Source: Pseudomonas sp. GOM7
GTDB taxonomy: Bacteria; Pseudomonadota; Gammaproteobacteria; Pseudomonadales; Pseudomonadaceae
NCBI RefSeq assembly: GCF_026723825.1
Contig: NZ_CP113519.1
Span: 868,001 to 932,000, forward strand
DNA length: 64,000 nucleotides
Reading direction: 5' to 3'
The notes beneath the pieces were generated by a model, which ran no database searches, was not told the DNA's origin, and worked only from the letters and a program-made list of their open reading frames with translations. The position numbers and the translations under genes were made by a program. Below, piece by piece: positions 7,523-17,154 of this stretch (positions are counted from its first letter, which is position 1; the number at the start of each line of letters is the position of its first letter).

Positions 7523-8752
7523 TCAGGCGCAGGCGGCGGTGGGCAGGGTGCTGAGCGCGTCGTGCTCGGCCAGTATCTGACTGGTGTCGCCGTGGGTATG
7601 CGGGAAGACGAAGGCCAGGCCGTGCCAGTCGTGCCGCAAGGGCAGCAGACGCCGAGGCGGGAAGCCGCTGCGATGCAGTTGCCAGCCTCGTTGTGGCAGA
7701 TCCTCGGGCAGGTCGCCCTGCAGCAGGCCACCAAAGAAGCCCAGTGCACTCAATTCCACGTGCCATTGCTGGCCGCTTTCATGGCGCAGCAGAGCCTGGC
7801 GCTGGGCTGGCGCCCGGCGTATTTCGCTGCGTTTTTCCAGGTGCGCTAGCTGCTCGCGCAGCAGGCGCGTGCTGCCGAGGGCGCGCGTCGGGAGTGGCTG
7901 GCCAGCGAGGAAGGGTTGGTAGAGGGCGGCGCAGGCTTCACGCCGCTCGAACTGCACCAGATGATCGGCCTGGTGGACGATGGCGCAGTCGGCCTGGGTG
8001 CAGGCTGCGGCGAACTGAGCATGTTCCCAGGGCTGGGTGAAGTGATCGTGTTCGCCGGCCAGCACCAGGGTTGGGCAGCTCGGGTGCTGAACGAAGCCCT
8101 CGAATGCCAGGAGACGCTGGCTATTCTGCCGATAGCGTTCGACGTCGTGCGGGGTCAGGCGCTGGATCTGCCGCAGCAGGGCCTTGCGAAAGGCCGGAGC
8201 TACGCCGCTATCTTGCAGGTGCATGGGGTTGAGCAGGCTATTCACGGCGCCCTGGGCGAAGGCTTCGGTATGGCCTTCGTCGAGCAAGGCCAGGCCCTCT
8301 TCCAGCAACAGTCGCGAACCTGGGCGACCGAAGGCGGCGATGCCGGCCAGCAGCAGGCGGGCGCAGCGCTGCGGGTGGCGTGCGGCGAACAGCGCCGCCA
8401 GCGCCGAGCCATAGGACAGGCCAATGGGCATCAGTGGCGGCAGTTGCAGTTGCTCGGCGAAAGCGGCGATCAGGTCGGCGAGTTGCTGCAGGTTAAGTTC
8501 CGGGGCGAGTTGGCTATTGCCACCCTGGCTAGGTAGGTCGAGGAGGATCACCGGATGCTGCGCCAGCAGCGCTTCGACCTCGCTGGCGAAGGAGCGAAAG
8601 CTCTGGAAGGCGCCGCCCAGCAGCAGAACCGGCGTGCGCCGATCCTGTTCGTGCTGGGCGAAGGCGAGATAGTGCAGGTGCCAGCCATTGATCTGCAGGA
8701 CGTCCGGCGCACCGTTGAGGATGGCTGCACTGTAGTGACTGCGATAGCGCAT
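7523..8752 (-). CDS. alpha/beta-fold hydrolase with extra C-terminal domain
   Basis: About 409 residues. Residues 1-275 form an alpha/beta hydrolase with the nucleophile elbow GLSYGS and a late histidine in HQADHLVQFE; the oxyanion region is LLLGGAFQS. The remaining 130 residues are not part of a standard hydrolase: they begin with an EKRSEIRR-type basic segment and include VELSALGFFGGLL, which faintly resembles a PilZ domain (basic RxxxR start, then a (D/N)-x-S-x-x-G-like turn). That reading is tentative. The start at 8752 (MRYRSHY) is chosen because GGAG lies eight bases upstream. The substrate is unknown. It probably corresponds to PA4008 of P. aeruginosa. Confidence 0.8.
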   Translation of the reverse strand: MRYRSHYSAAILNGAPDVLQINGWHLHYLAFAQHEQDRRTPVLLLGGAFQSFRSFASEVEALLAQHPVILLDLPSQGGNSQLAPELNLQQLADLIAAFAEQLQLPPLMPIGLSYGSALAALFAARHPQRCARLLLAGIAAFGRPGSRLLLEEGLALLDEGHTEAFAQGAVNSLLNPMHLQDSGVAPAFRKALLRQIQRLTPHDVERYRQNSQRLLAFEGFVQHPSCPTLVLAGEHDHFTQPWEHAQFAAACTQADCAIVHQADHLVQFERREACAALYQPFLAGQPLPTRALGSTRLLREQLAHLEKRSEIRRAPAQRQALLRHESGQQWHVELSALGFFGGLLQGDLPEDLPQRGWQLHRSGFPPRRLLPLRHDWHGLAFVFPHTHGDTSQILAEHDALSTLPTAACA

Positions 8753-9086
8753 GCTGTGGCCTCCGGCAGGATTTATCGTTGTTATGTCATGACTGGCCTT
8801 GCGCTGTGTGAGCGGCCTGAGATTGAAGGTAAACACTGTGGGGGGTTTTGTTTACCCAACCTTCGGGTGGCACCTGGCCATGGATGTCACCGTTACGGGC
8901 AGTCCCCTGCAGTCATCGGCCTTGGCGCGTTACCGGCGCTGTTGGGCGAACGACTTGTCTACCGGCCAGGCCGGCGAAACGCCCCCGCTCATGATCCTGG
9001 TCGACCACTCGCCAGGCGTGGCTGTGCGCCGAGGCGCTGGCGGGATATAATCGGCCCCTTTTTTCAACCGTCAGACTTCCGCCGCC
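8753..9086. other. 334-bp divergent intergenic region (hydrolase / proA)
   Basis: No gene is visible here. It must carry the promoters of the divergent hydrolase and proA genes. The only strong element is TATAAT at 9046-9051, 36 bp before the proA start, followed by a GC-rich tract and a T6 run (9059-9064). The matching -35 region (9023-9028, TGTGCG) is poor. No repeat or small RNA was recognised. Confidence 0.4.
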
Positions 9087-10352
9087 ATGACCGAGTCCGT
9101 GCACGACTACATGACCCGCCTGGGCCAGGCTGCTCGCCAGGCATCAAAGGTGCTCGCCCGGGCCAGCACCGCGCAGAAGAATCGCGCCTTGCAGGCCGCC
9201 GCCAATGCCCTCGATGCCGCCCGCGCCGAGCTTACCGCCGCCAACGAGCTGGATCTGGCCGCTGCCCGCGCCAGTGGCCTGGAGCCGGCCATGGTCGATC
9301 GCCTGGCACTGACGCCCCAGGTCATCGATTCGATGATCGAAGGCCTGCGCCAGGTCGCCACGTTGCCCGATCCGATCGGTGAGATCGAAGGCATGCGCTA
9401 CCTGCCGTCCGGCATCCAGGTGGGCAAGATGCGCGTGCCGCTGGGCGTGATCGGCATCATCTACGAGTCGCGGCCGAACGTGACCATCGATGCTGCCAGT
9501 CTGTGCCTGAAGTCCGGCAACGCCACCATCCTGCGTGGCGGCTCCGAGGCCATCCATTCCAACCAGGCCATCGCCCGCTGCATCCAGCAGGGCCTGGCCG
9601 AGGCCGACCTGCCGGCGGCAGCCGTGCAGGTGGTGGAAACCACCGATCGCGCTGCCGTGGGCGCACTGATCAGCATGCCGGAGTTCGTCGACGTGATCGT
9701 GCCGCGTGGCGGCAAGGGTCTGATCGAGCGCATCAGCCGTGACGCCAAGGTGCCGGTGATCAAGCACCTGGATGGCGTCTGCCATGTCTACGTCGATGTG
9801 GCGGCCGACCTGGACAAGGCCATCCGCGTTTGCGACAACGCCAAGACCCAGCGTTATTCGCCGTGCAATGCCATGGAGACCCTGCTGGTGCACAAGGCCA
9901 TCGCCGCCCGCGTACTGCCGCCGCTGGCCGCCATCTACCGTGACAAGGGCGTGGAACTGCGCGGCGATGCCGCCACCCGCGAACTGCTGGGTAGCGATGT
10001 GCTGGAGGCGAGCGAGGACGACTGGTTCGCCGAGTACAATGCGCCGATCCTGGCGATTCGCATCGTCGATTCGCTGGACTCGGCCATCGAGCACATCAAT
10101 CACTACGGCTCGCAGCACACCGATTCGATCATCACCGAGAACTTCAGCGATGCGCGACGCTTCCTCACCGAGGTGGATTCCGCTTCGGTGATGGTCAATG
10201 CCTCCACGCGCTTCGCCGATGGCTTCGAGTACGGCCTGGGCGCGGAGATCGGCATTTCCACCGACAAGCTGCATGCACGGGGCCCGGTCGGCCTGGAAGG
10301 GCTCACCAGTCAGAAATACGTGGTTTTCGGCGACGGACACATTCGCACATAA
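9087..10352 (+). CDS. proA: gamma-glutamyl phosphate reductase
   Basis: A 421-residue cytoplasmic enzyme of the aldehyde-dehydrogenase superfamily that reduces gamma-glutamyl phosphate to glutamate semialdehyde with NADPH, the second step of proline synthesis. Family blocks are intact, including the cofactor-binding [15 protein letters not shown] and the catalytic cysteine Cys260 in [10 protein letters not shown]. Full family length. It is the first gene of a tight run: nadD starts one base after its stop codon, with rsfS and rlmH behind. Its partner proB is not in this window. Confidence 0.97.
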   Translation: MTESVHDYMTRLGQAARQASKVLARASTAQKNRALQAAANALDAARAELTAANELDLAAARASGLEPAMVDRLALTPQVIDSMIEGLRQVATLPDPIGEIEGMRYLPSGIQVGKMRVPLGVIGIIYESRPNVTIDAASLCLKSGNATILRGGSEAIHSNQAIARCIQQGLAEADLPAAAVQVVETTDRAAVGALISMPEFVDVIVPRGGKGLIERISRDAKVPVIKHLDGVCHVYVDVAADLDKAIRVCDNAKTQRYSPCNAMETLLVHKAIAARVLPPLAAIYRDKGVELRGDAATRELLGSDVLEASEDDWFAEYNAPILAIRIVDSLDSAIEHINHYGSQHTDSIITENFSDARRFLTEVDSASVMVNASTRFADGFEYGLGAEIGISTDKLHARGPVGLEGLTSQKYVVFGDGHIRT

Positions 10353-11012
10353 ATGAACGGTCTCGGCGTCCGACGTATCGGCCTGCTGGGCGGTACCTTC
10401 AACCCGGTGCACATCGGGCATCTGCGTGCGGCGCTGGAAGTCGCCGAATTCATGCAGCTCGACGAGCTGCGGCTGATTCCCAGTGCGCGCCCGCCGCACC
10501 GGGACGCACCGCAGGCCACCGCCGAGCAGCGTCTGGCCATGGTCGAGCTGGCCGTGGCAGACGAGCCCAGGTTGTCGGTCGATGATCGCGAGTTGCGCCG
10601 GGATCGTCCGTCCTACACGGTCGAAACCCTGGAGTCGATACGCAGCGAGCTGGCGCCGGACGATCAGTTGTTTCTGCTGATCGGCTGGGACGCTTTCTGC
10701 GGCCTGCCGAGTTGGCACCGCTGGCAGGAGTTGCTCGAATACTGCCACCTGCTGGTGCTGCAGCGGCCGGATGCCGACAGCGAGGCGCCCGAGGCGCTGC
10801 GCGACCTGCTGGCGGCACGCAGCGTCAGTGACCCGCTGAGCCTGAGTGGGCCGGGTGGGCAGATCAGTTTCATCTGGCAGACACCATTGGCGGTGTCTGC
10901 CACCCAGATCCGGCAATTGCTGGCCAGCGGGAGATCGGCGCGTTATCTGCTGCCCGATGCGGTGCTGGCTTATATCCAGGCACACCAGTTGTACGGTGTG
11001 CCGAACGCTTGA
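10353..11012 (+). CDS. nadD: nicotinate-mononucleotide adenylyltransferase
   Basis: A 219-residue NMN/NaMN adenylyltransferase that makes deamido-NAD from nicotinate mononucleotide and ATP, the penultimate step of NAD synthesis. It has the nucleotidyltransferase signature [13 protein letters not shown] (with the HxGH histidines) near the N-terminus and the closing [12 protein letters not shown] motif near residue 180. The ATG directly follows the proA stop, so translation is probably coupled. NadC, which makes its substrate, is encoded elsewhere in this window (35679-36527). Confidence 0.96.
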   Translation: MNGLGVRRIGLLGGTFNPVHIGHLRAALEVAEFMQLDELRLIPSARPPHRDAPQATAEQRLAMVELAVADEPRLSVDDRELRRDRPSYTVETLESIRSELAPDDQLFLLIGWDAFCGLPSWHRWQELLEYCHLLVLQRPDADSEAPEALRDLLAARSVSDPLSLSGPGGQISFIWQTPLAVSATQIRQLLASGRSARYLLPDAVLAYIQAHQLYGVPNA

Positions 11013-11061
11013 GGCGTCGCGCGTGCGCGCACGCCCATTACATGAGGCAAACGAGTTACCT

Positions 11062-11430
11062 ATGAAGAATCCGAACATGCCCAGCGAAGAGCTGGTCAAG
11101 ATCACCGTTGCAGCGCTGGAAGAAATCAAGGCCAGCGACATCACCGTCATCGATGTCAAGGAAAAGACCAGCATCACCGATTTCATGGTGATCGCCAGCG
11201 GTAGCTCCAGTCGTCAGGTCAAGGCGCTGGTGGACAACGTACTGGAGAAGGTGAAGGAAAAGGGTGTACGCGCCATCGGTAGCGAAGGCCTGGATAGCGG
11301 CGAATGGGCACTGCTCGATCTGGGGGACATCGTCGTCCACGTCATGCTGCCCACCGCGCGCCAGTTCTACGATCTCGAGCGTCTGTGGCAGGGGGCCGAG
11401 CAGAGCCGCGCCCAGCACGGTGCCGAGTAA
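11062..11430 (+). CDS. rsfS: ribosome silencing factor RsfS
   Basis: A 122-residue RsfS/Iojap protein. These bind ribosomal protein L14 and block joining of the 30S and 50S subunits in starvation. The conserved core [18 protein letters not shown] and the [18 protein letters not shown] strand are present, with the usual FYDLERLW close. The ATG at 11062 is chosen because residues upstream have no family similarity. It sits between nadD and rlmH, the conserved gammaproteobacterial order. Confidence 0.95.
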   Translation: MKNPNMPSEELVKITVAALEEIKASDITVIDVKEKTSITDFMVIASGSSSRQVKALVDNVLEKVKEKGVRAIGSEGLDSGEWALLDLGDIVVHVMLPTARQFYDLERLWQGAEQSRAQHGAE

Positions 11431-11439
11431 GCCGGTAGC

Positions 11440-11907
11440 ATGCGCATCAAGCTGATCGCCGTCGGTTCGCGCATGCCGCGCTGGGTCGAGGAGGGCTGGC
11501 AGGAGTACGTCAAGCGTCTGCCGGCCGAGCTGCCGCTGGAACTGGTGGAAATCCCGCTGAACACCCGCGGCAAGAATGCCGACGTCAACCGCCTGATCCG
11601 TCAGGAGGGCGAGGCCATGCTGGCCAAGGTGCAGTCCGGGGAACGTATCGTCACCCTGGAAGTCCATGGCAAGCCGTGGAGTACCGAGCAACTGGCGACC
11701 GAGCTGGATCGTTGGCGTCTGGATGCACGCACCGTCAACCTCATGGTCGGCGGCCCGGAAGGACTGGCGCCGGAGGTATGCGCACGCAGCGAGCAGCGCT
11801 GGTCGCTGTCGCCGTTGACCTTGCCCCATCCGCTGGTGCGCATTCTCATCGGCGAGCAGATCTACCGTGCCTGGACCGTATTGTCCGGCCATCCTTACCA
11901 CAAATAG
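11440..11907 (+). CDS. rlmH: 23S rRNA pseudouridine-1915 N3-methyltransferase
   Basis: A 155-residue SPOUT-class methyltransferase, the usual family length. RlmH methylates pseudouridine 1915 in helix 69 of 23S rRNA on assembled 70S ribosomes. The AdoMet-binding knot is visible as [13 protein letters not shown], and the protein ends in the family-typical HPYHK. It lies 9 bp after rsfS and 13 bp before pbpA, so it bridges the ribosome genes and the wall-elongation genes in one probable transcript. Confidence 0.96.
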   Translation: MRIKLIAVGSRMPRWVEEGWQEYVKRLPAELPLELVEIPLNTRGKNADVNRLIRQEGEAMLAKVQSGERIVTLEVHGKPWSTEQLATELDRWRLDARTVNLMVGGPEGLAPEVCARSEQRWSLSPLTLPHPLVRILIGEQIYRAWTVLSGHPYHK

Positions 11908-11920
11908 TCAGTCGTAGCCG

Positions 11921-13810
11921 ATGCCGCAGCCGATTCGCCTCAAGGATCACGAAAAGGACGCTCGCCTGGTCAAGCGCCGGGTGATCGTCGGGGGCGTGAT
12001 CGTCCTGCTGCTGACCTGCGTGCTGGTGGCGCGCATGTACTACCTGCAGGTGGTGCAGTACGAGCATCACTCCACGCTGGCCGAGAACAACCGCATTCAC
12101 GTGCAGCCAATACCGCCGACGCGTGGGCTGATCTATGACCGTAATGGCGTGATCATCGCCGATAACCGGCCCAGCTTCAGTCTCACCGTGACCCGCGAGC
12201 GGGCTGGCGACTGGCAGCAGGTGCTCGACACCGTGGTCGAAGTGTTGGAACTGACCGAGGACGACCGCGAACTGTTCGAGCGCCGCGTGCGCCAGGGGCG
12301 GCGCCCCTTCGAGCCAGTGCCGATCCTGTTCGAGCTGAGCGAGGAGCAGATCGCCCGCGTGGCGGTCAACCAGTTCCGCCTGCCGGGCGTGGAGGTGGCG
12401 GCGCAGTTGGTGCGGCATTATCCGCTGCAGGAGCATTTCGCTCATTCGGTCGGTTATGTCGGGCGCATCAACGAGCAGGAACTCAAGCGTCTCGATCCCA
12501 CCGAGTATGCCGGCACCCACCATATCGGCAAGACCGGCATCGAGCGCTTCTACGAGAGCGAGCTGCACGGCGAGGTCGGCTACGAGGAGGTGGAAACCAA
12601 TGCCCGTGGCCGCGTCCTGCGTGTGCTCAACCGTATCGACCCGAAACCGGGCAAGGACATCGTCCTGACCCTCGACGCCCATCTGCAGGAAGCTGCGGAG
12701 AAGGCCCTGGGCGGGCGCCGTGGCGCGGTAGTGGCGATCCAGCCGAAAACCGGCGAGGTGCTGGCCATGGTCAGCCAGCCCAGCTTCGACCCCAATCCAT
12801 TCGTTACCGGCATCAGCTTCAAGGCCTATGGCGAGCTGCGCGATTCCATCGACCAGCCGCTGTACAACCGCGTGCTGCGTGGCCTCTATCCGCCAGGCTC
12901 GACGGTCAAGCCGATGGTGGCAGTGTCCGGCCTCGACGCCGGGGTGATCACCCCGCAGACACGGGTGTTCGACCCTGGCTTCTATCAATTGCCCAACAAC
13001 AGCCACAAGTATCGCAACTGGAACCGCAGTGGCGATGGCTGGATCGATCTGGATCTGGCCATCGCCCGCTCCAACGACACCTACTTCTATGAGCTGGCGC
13101 ACAAGATGGGCATCGATCGCCTGCACGACTACATGAGCCGCTTCGGTTTCGGCCAGCGCGTGTCCCTGGACATGTTCGAGGAGACGGCGGGGCTGATGCC
13201 CTCGCGTGACTGGAAGCGCGCCCGTTATCGCCAGCCCTGGTACCCTGGAGAAACCCTGATCCTCGGCATCGGCCAGGGCTACATGCAGACCACGCCGCTG
13301 CAGATGGCGCAGGCCACGGTGCTGATGGCCACGCGCGGCAAGTGGATCCGCCCGCACCTGGCCAAGTCCATCGATGGCGTGCAGCCGGTGGATCCCGATC
13401 CGGTTCCGGATATCGTCTTGCGTGATCCGAAATTCTGGGAGTACGGCATTCACGGCATGGAGCAGGTGGTCAATGGTCCACGAGGCACCGCGCGCAAGGT
13501 AGGCGATAGCGCGGTTTACCGGATCGCTGGCAAGAGCGGTACGGCGCAGGTAGTGGCCATCCGTCAGGGCGAGAAGTACGACCGCGAAAAATTGCAGGAG
13601 CGCCATCGTGACCATGCCCTGTTCGTCGGTTTCGCTCCGGTCGACAACCCGCAGATCGCCGTGTCGGTGATGGTGGAGAACGGCGAGTCCGGTTCAGGTG
13701 TCGCCGCGCCGGTGGTCAAGGCGGTGATGGACGCCTGGCTGCTGGATGAGAGCGGCCAGCTCAAGGCCGAGTACGCCACGCCGGAGAAAACCGAGGTCAG
13801 TCAGCGATGA
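11921..13810 (+). CDS. pbpA: penicillin-binding protein 2 (elongation transpeptidase)
   Basis: A 629-residue class B PBP that cross-links peptidoglycan during cell elongation and works with RodA. There is one N-terminal membrane anchor (about residues 24-45), a pedestal domain, and a transpeptidase domain with SxxK at Ser327-Lys330 (GSTVK), SND in ARSNDTYFY and KSGT in AGKSGTAQVV. Length and motifs are standard for PBP2 (MrdA). Its last 4 bp overlap the rodA start. Confidence 0.97.
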   Translation: MPQPIRLKDHEKDARLVKRRVIVGGVIVLLLTCVLVARMYYLQVVQYEHHSTLAENNRIHVQPIPPTRGLIYDRNGVIIADNRPSFSLTVTRERAGDWQQVLDTVVEVLELTEDDRELFERRVRQGRRPFEPVPILFELSEEQIARVAVNQFRLPGVEVAAQLVRHYPLQEHFAHSVGYVGRINEQELKRLDPTEYAGTHHIGKTGIERFYESELHGEVGYEEVETNARGRVLRVLNRIDPKPGKDIVLTLDAHLQEAAEKALGGRRGAVVAIQPKTGEVLAMVSQPSFDPNPFVTGISFKAYGELRDSIDQPLYNRVLRGLYPPGSTVKPMVAVSGLDAGVITPQTRVFDPGFYQLPNNSHKYRNWNRSGDGWIDLDLAIARSNDTYFYELAHKMGIDRLHDYMSRFGFGQRVSLDMFEETAGLMPSRDWKRARYRQPWYPGETLILGIGQGYMQTTPLQMAQATVLMATRGKWIRPHLAKSIDGVQPVDPDPVPDIVLRDPKFWEYGIHGMEQVVNGPRGTARKVGDSAVYRIAGKSGTAQVVAIRQGEKYDREKLQERHRDHALFVGFAPVDNPQIAVSVMVENGESGSGVAAPVVKAVMDAWLLDESGQLKAEYATPEKTEVSQR

Positions 13811-14952
13811 AGGGCAATTTCGACCGCAACCTGTCCGACGAGGACGTGCTGCGCCGCCGCGCCACCCTGTTGCAGCGCATGCACATCGATGGCTGGTTGC
13901 TGCTGTTGCTGCTGCTGCTGGGTGTCGGCAGCCTGTTCGTGCTCTATTCGGCCAGCGGCAAGAACGTCGACCTGTTGCTCAAGCAGGCTACGTCCTTCGG
14001 CATCGGCATCGCGGCGGTCATTGCCATTGCCCAGTTCGACCCGCGCTTCATGGCACGCTGGGTGCCGCTGGGTTATCTGGTGGGGGTGGCGCTGCTGATG
14101 GTGGTGGAGGTGATGGGGCACACCGCGATGGGGGCGACGCGCTGGATCAACATCCCCGGGGTGATCCGTTTCCAGCCGGCGGAGTTCATGAAGATCATCA
14201 TGCCCATGACCATCGCCTGGTACCTGGCGCGGCACAACCTGCCGCCACGCTTCAAGCACATCGTCGTCAGCCTGGCCATGATCATCGTGCCGGTGGTGCT
14301 GATCGCCAAGCAGCCGGACCTCGGTACTTCGCTGCTGATTCTCGCATCGGGTGGCTTCGTGGTGTTCATGGCCGGCCTGCAGTGGCGCTGGATCCTGGGG
14401 GCGGCAGCAGCGGTGGTGCCGATTGCCGTGGGCATGTGGTTCTTCCTCATGCATGACTACCAGAAGCGTCGCGTACTGACCTTCCTCAATCCGGAGAGCG
14501 ACCCGCTGGGTGCCGGTTGGAACATCATCCAGTCCAAGGCGGCCATCGGTTCCGGTGGTGTGCTGGGCAAGGGGTGGCTGCTGGGCACGCAGTCGCACCT
14601 GGATTTTTTGCCGGAAAGCCATACGGACTTTATCATTGCCGTGCTCGCCGAGGAGTTCGGCCTGGTGGGGGTCTGCCTGCTACTGCTGCTGTACCTGCTG
14701 CTGATTGCCCGTGGTCTGGTGATCACCGCGCAGGCGCAGACCCTGTTCGGCAAATTGCTGGCCGGCGCCCTGACCATGACCTTCTTCGTCTACGTCTTCG
14801 TCAACATCGGTATGGTCAGCGGTTTGCTTCCCGTCGTGGGAGTGCCCTTGCCATTCATTAGTTACGGCGGAACCCATCTGGTGACGCTGTTGTCAGGCTT
14901 CGGAATATTGATGGCGATTCATACCCACAGGAAGTGGATCGCTCAGGTTTGA
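13807..14952 (+). CDS. rodA: rod-shape glycosyltransferase RodA
   Basis: A 381-residue SEDS-family membrane protein with about ten membrane spans. RodA polymerises lipid II into glycan strands in the elongasome, paired with PBP2 encoded just upstream (4-bp overlap). Family blocks are present: GATRWINIPGVIRFQPAEFMK, KQPDLGTSLLI, LPESHTDFIIAVLAEEFG and LPFISYGGTHLV. The start matches the family. A leucine-coding CTG/TTG run near residues 30-40 encodes the first span. Confidence 0.97.
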   Translation: MKGNFDRNLSDEDVLRRRATLLQRMHIDGWLLLLLLLLGVGSLFVLYSASGKNVDLLLKQATSFGIGIAAVIAIAQFDPRFMARWVPLGYLVGVALLMVVEVMGHTAMGATRWINIPGVIRFQPAEFMKIIMPMTIAWYLARHNLPPRFKHIVVSLAMIIVPVVLIAKQPDLGTSLLILASGGFVVFMAGLQWRWILGAAAAVVPIAVGMWFFLMHDYQKRRVLTFLNPESDPLGAGWNIIQSKAAIGSGGVLGKGWLLGTQSHLDFLPESHTDFIIAVLAEEFGLVGVCLLLLLYLLLIARGLVITAQAQTLFGKLLAGALTMTFFVYVFVNIGMVSGLLPVVGVPLPFISYGGTHLVTLLSGFGILMAIHTHRKWIAQV

Positions 14953-14970
14953 TTTGGGGGTTTTGAGTTG

Positions 14971-15981
14971 ATGCATGCACTGCGCAGTTGGGCCACCCGC
15001 AGCTTCATGGGCGCTGGCCTGGCCGGTTTGTTCGGCACCGCCATGCCGGTAATGGCCGCCGATTACGATGGTTCGCCGCAGGTCGCCGAGTTCATCACCG
15101 AGATGACCCGCGACTATGGTTTCGCCGGTGAACAACTGGTCAGCCTGTTCGCCGAGGTGCAGCGCAAGCAGGCGATTCTCGACGCCATTTCGCGCCCGGC
15201 CGAACGGGTCAAACCCTGGAAGGAATACCGGCCGATCTTCATTACCGACAAACGCGTCGCCCAGGGCGTCGAGTTCTGGAAGAACAACCAGGCTGCGCTG
15301 GACAAGGCCGAGGCCGAATACGGTGTGCCGGCGCAGTTCATCGTCGCCATCATCGGTGTGGAAACCTTCTACGGTGGCAACACCGGCAGCTATCGGGTGA
15401 TGGATGCCCTGTCCACGCTGGCGTTCGACTACCCGCCACGGGCGCCGTTCTTCCGCAAGGAGCTGCGTGAGTTCCTCATGCTGACCCGTGAAGAGCAGGT
15501 CGACCCGCTCACGCTCAAGGGCTCCTACGCCGGCGCCATGGGCTTGCCGCAGTTCATGCCGAGCAGCTTCCGCGCTTACGCAGTGGATTTCGACGGTGAT
15601 GGCCATATCAATATCTGGAGCAACCCCACCGATGCCATCGGCAGTGTCGCCAGTTACTTCCAGCGCCATGGCTGGCAGGCTGGTGGGCCGGTGGCGAGCC
15701 GCGCTCAGGTCGATGGCGAACACTACGCCGAAGGCCTGAGCGAAGGCCTCGACCCGGTGAAGAACGTGGGCGAACTGCGCGCCCTCGGCTGGCGCAGCAG
15801 CGATGTACTGGCCGATGACGTGCCGGTGACCGCCTTCCGTCTGGAGGGCGCCGAAGGTGACGAATACTGGATGGGGTTGCCAAACTTCTACGTCATTACC
15901 CGCTACAATCGCAGCGTCATGTATGCGATGGCCGTCAATCAACTGGCCGAGCTGCTGGTGCAAGCACGGGGTAATCAATGA
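14971..15981 (+). CDS. mltB: membrane-bound lytic transglycosylase B
   Basis: A 336-residue family-3 lytic transglycosylase that cleaves the MurNAc-GlcNAc bond in the periplasm, leaving 1,6-anhydro ends. The catalytic glutamate is Glu131 in IIGVETFYGG, and the substrate groove block GAMGLPQFMPSSFRAYAVDFDGDG follows. The N-terminus (about 27 residues ending AMPVMAA) looks like a cleavable signal with no lipobox cysteine, so this is the soluble SltB1-like form. The ATG at 14971 has GGGGG ten bases upstream; a TTG one codon earlier is less likely. It overlaps rlpA by 4 bp. Confidence 0.94.
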   Translation: MHALRSWATRSFMGAGLAGLFGTAMPVMAADYDGSPQVAEFITEMTRDYGFAGEQLVSLFAEVQRKQAILDAISRPAERVKPWKEYRPIFITDKRVAQGVEFWKNNQAALDKAEAEYGVPAQFIVAIIGVETFYGGNTGSYRVMDALSTLAFDYPPRAPFFRKELREFLMLTREEQVDPLTLKGSYAGAMGLPQFMPSSFRAYAVDFDGDGHINIWSNPTDAIGSVASYFQRHGWQAGGPVASRAQVDGEHYAEGLSEGLDPVKNVGELRALGWRSSDVLADDVPVTAFRLEGAEGDEYWMGLPNFYVITRYNRSVMYAMAVNQLAELLVQARGNQ

Positions 15982-16991
15982 GTCTTTCCAGGAAACTGCT
16001 ACCGCTGGGCGTCTGTATCGCTGCTGCGTTGTTGCTCGCCAGTTGCTCGTCCAATCGCTCGGCGCAGCCGGTGGCTCAGTCTGGTCAGGCAGGTATCTCC
16101 GGTCCCGATGATTACGACCGCCCGCACCGCGATGGCGCGCCCTGGTGGGACGTGGACGTATCGAAGATCCACGACGCGATCCCCATGCCGCATTACGGCC
16201 CGGTTAAGGCTTCGCCCTATACCGTGCTGGGTAAGCAGTACTTCCCGATTCAGGATGCGCGCCGCTATTCGGCAGTCGGCCCGGCCTCCTGGTACGGCAC
16301 CAAGTTCCATGGTCAGGCCACCGCCAATGGCGAGACCTACGACCTGTACGGCATGACGGCGGCGCACAAGACCCTGCCGTTGCCCAGCTACGTGCGGGTG
16401 ACCAATCTGGAGAACGGCAAGAGCGTGATCCTGCGGGTCAACGACCGTGGGCCGTTCTACTCCGATCGCATCATCGACCTGTCCTTCGCCGCGGCGAAGA
16501 AGCTCGGTTATGCCGAGAAGGGCACGGCGCGGGTCAAGGTCGAGGGGATCGATCCGCATGAGTGGTGGGCGCAGCAGGGCCGTCCGGTGCCGTTGGTGCT
16601 GGCCAACAATCAGCCGGCCAAGGCCATCACCAGCAAGCCGGTGGCGCAGGCCATGCCGCAGGCCGTCGAGCAGTATTCTCCGCCGCCTGAGCAGCATGCT
16701 GCGGCCGTGGTGCCGGTGCAGATCGACGCAAAAAAAAACGATTCACTCGCAGCTTCTGGCCTGTATCTCCAAGTGGGAGCATTCGCCAATCCGGACGCTG
16801 CGGAACTACTCAAGGACAAGCTGAGCCAGACGACCCATGTCCCGGTGTTCATCAGCTCAGTGGTGCGCGACCAGCAGATACTGCATCGGGTGCGCCTGGG
16901 GCCGATCAGCAGCCAGGGCGAGGCTGAAAAGCTGCAGAACAATGTACGCCTCGCCAATCTCGGGCAGCCGACGCTGGTGCGTACGGACTGA
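15978..16991 (+). CDS. rlpA: septal ring lytic transglycosylase RlpA
   Basis: A 337-residue outer-membrane lipoprotein (lipobox LLASC, Cys23) with a double-psi beta-barrel domain at about residues 95-195 (PASWYGTKFHG, VNDRGPFYSDRIIDLS) and a C-terminal SPOR domain at about 255-335 that binds denuded glycans at the septum. RlpA of Pseudomonas cleaves glycan strands lacking stem peptides and helps daughter cells separate. The linker between the domains is coded in part by an A9 run at 16730-16738, unusual in this GC-rich sequence. It overlaps mltB by 4 bp and precedes dacC. Confidence 0.95.
   Translation: MSLSRKLLPLGVCIAAALLLASCSSNRSAQPVAQSGQAGISGPDDYDRPHRDGAPWWDVDVSKIHDAIPMPHYGPVKASPYTVLGKQYFPIQDARRYSAVGPASWYGTKFHGQATANGETYDLYGMTAAHKTLPLPSYVRVTNLENGKSVILRVNDRGPFYSDRIIDLSFAAAKKLGYAEKGTARVKVEGIDPHEWWAQQGRPVPLVLANNQPAKAITSKPVAQAMPQAVEQYSPPPEQHAAAVVPVQIDAKKNDSLAASGLYLQVGAFANPDAAELLKDKLSQTTHVPVFISSVVRDQQILHRVRLGPISSQGEAEKLQNNVRLANLGQPTLVRTD
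16730..16738 (+). repeat. A9 homopolymer inside rlpA
   Basis: Nine consecutive adenines ending in the in-phase heptamer A AAA AAC. They encode Lys-Lys in the linker just before the SPOR domain. Slippage here would remove the SPOR domain from the product. Confidence 0.9.
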
Positions 16992-17154
16992 CTCGACCCG
17001 TCGGGCTCGATGAAGACGGCTTGCCCTTCTTCTCGGGCGCGATGGCACTAAACCGGTCTTGGCCGGACTAACCCACGGGTCGCCATCATTGGTGGCCGGG
17101 TAAGGCTCCTGCGGGGGCCGTTTCACAAACCACGCAACGACTTTCGAGAGACGG

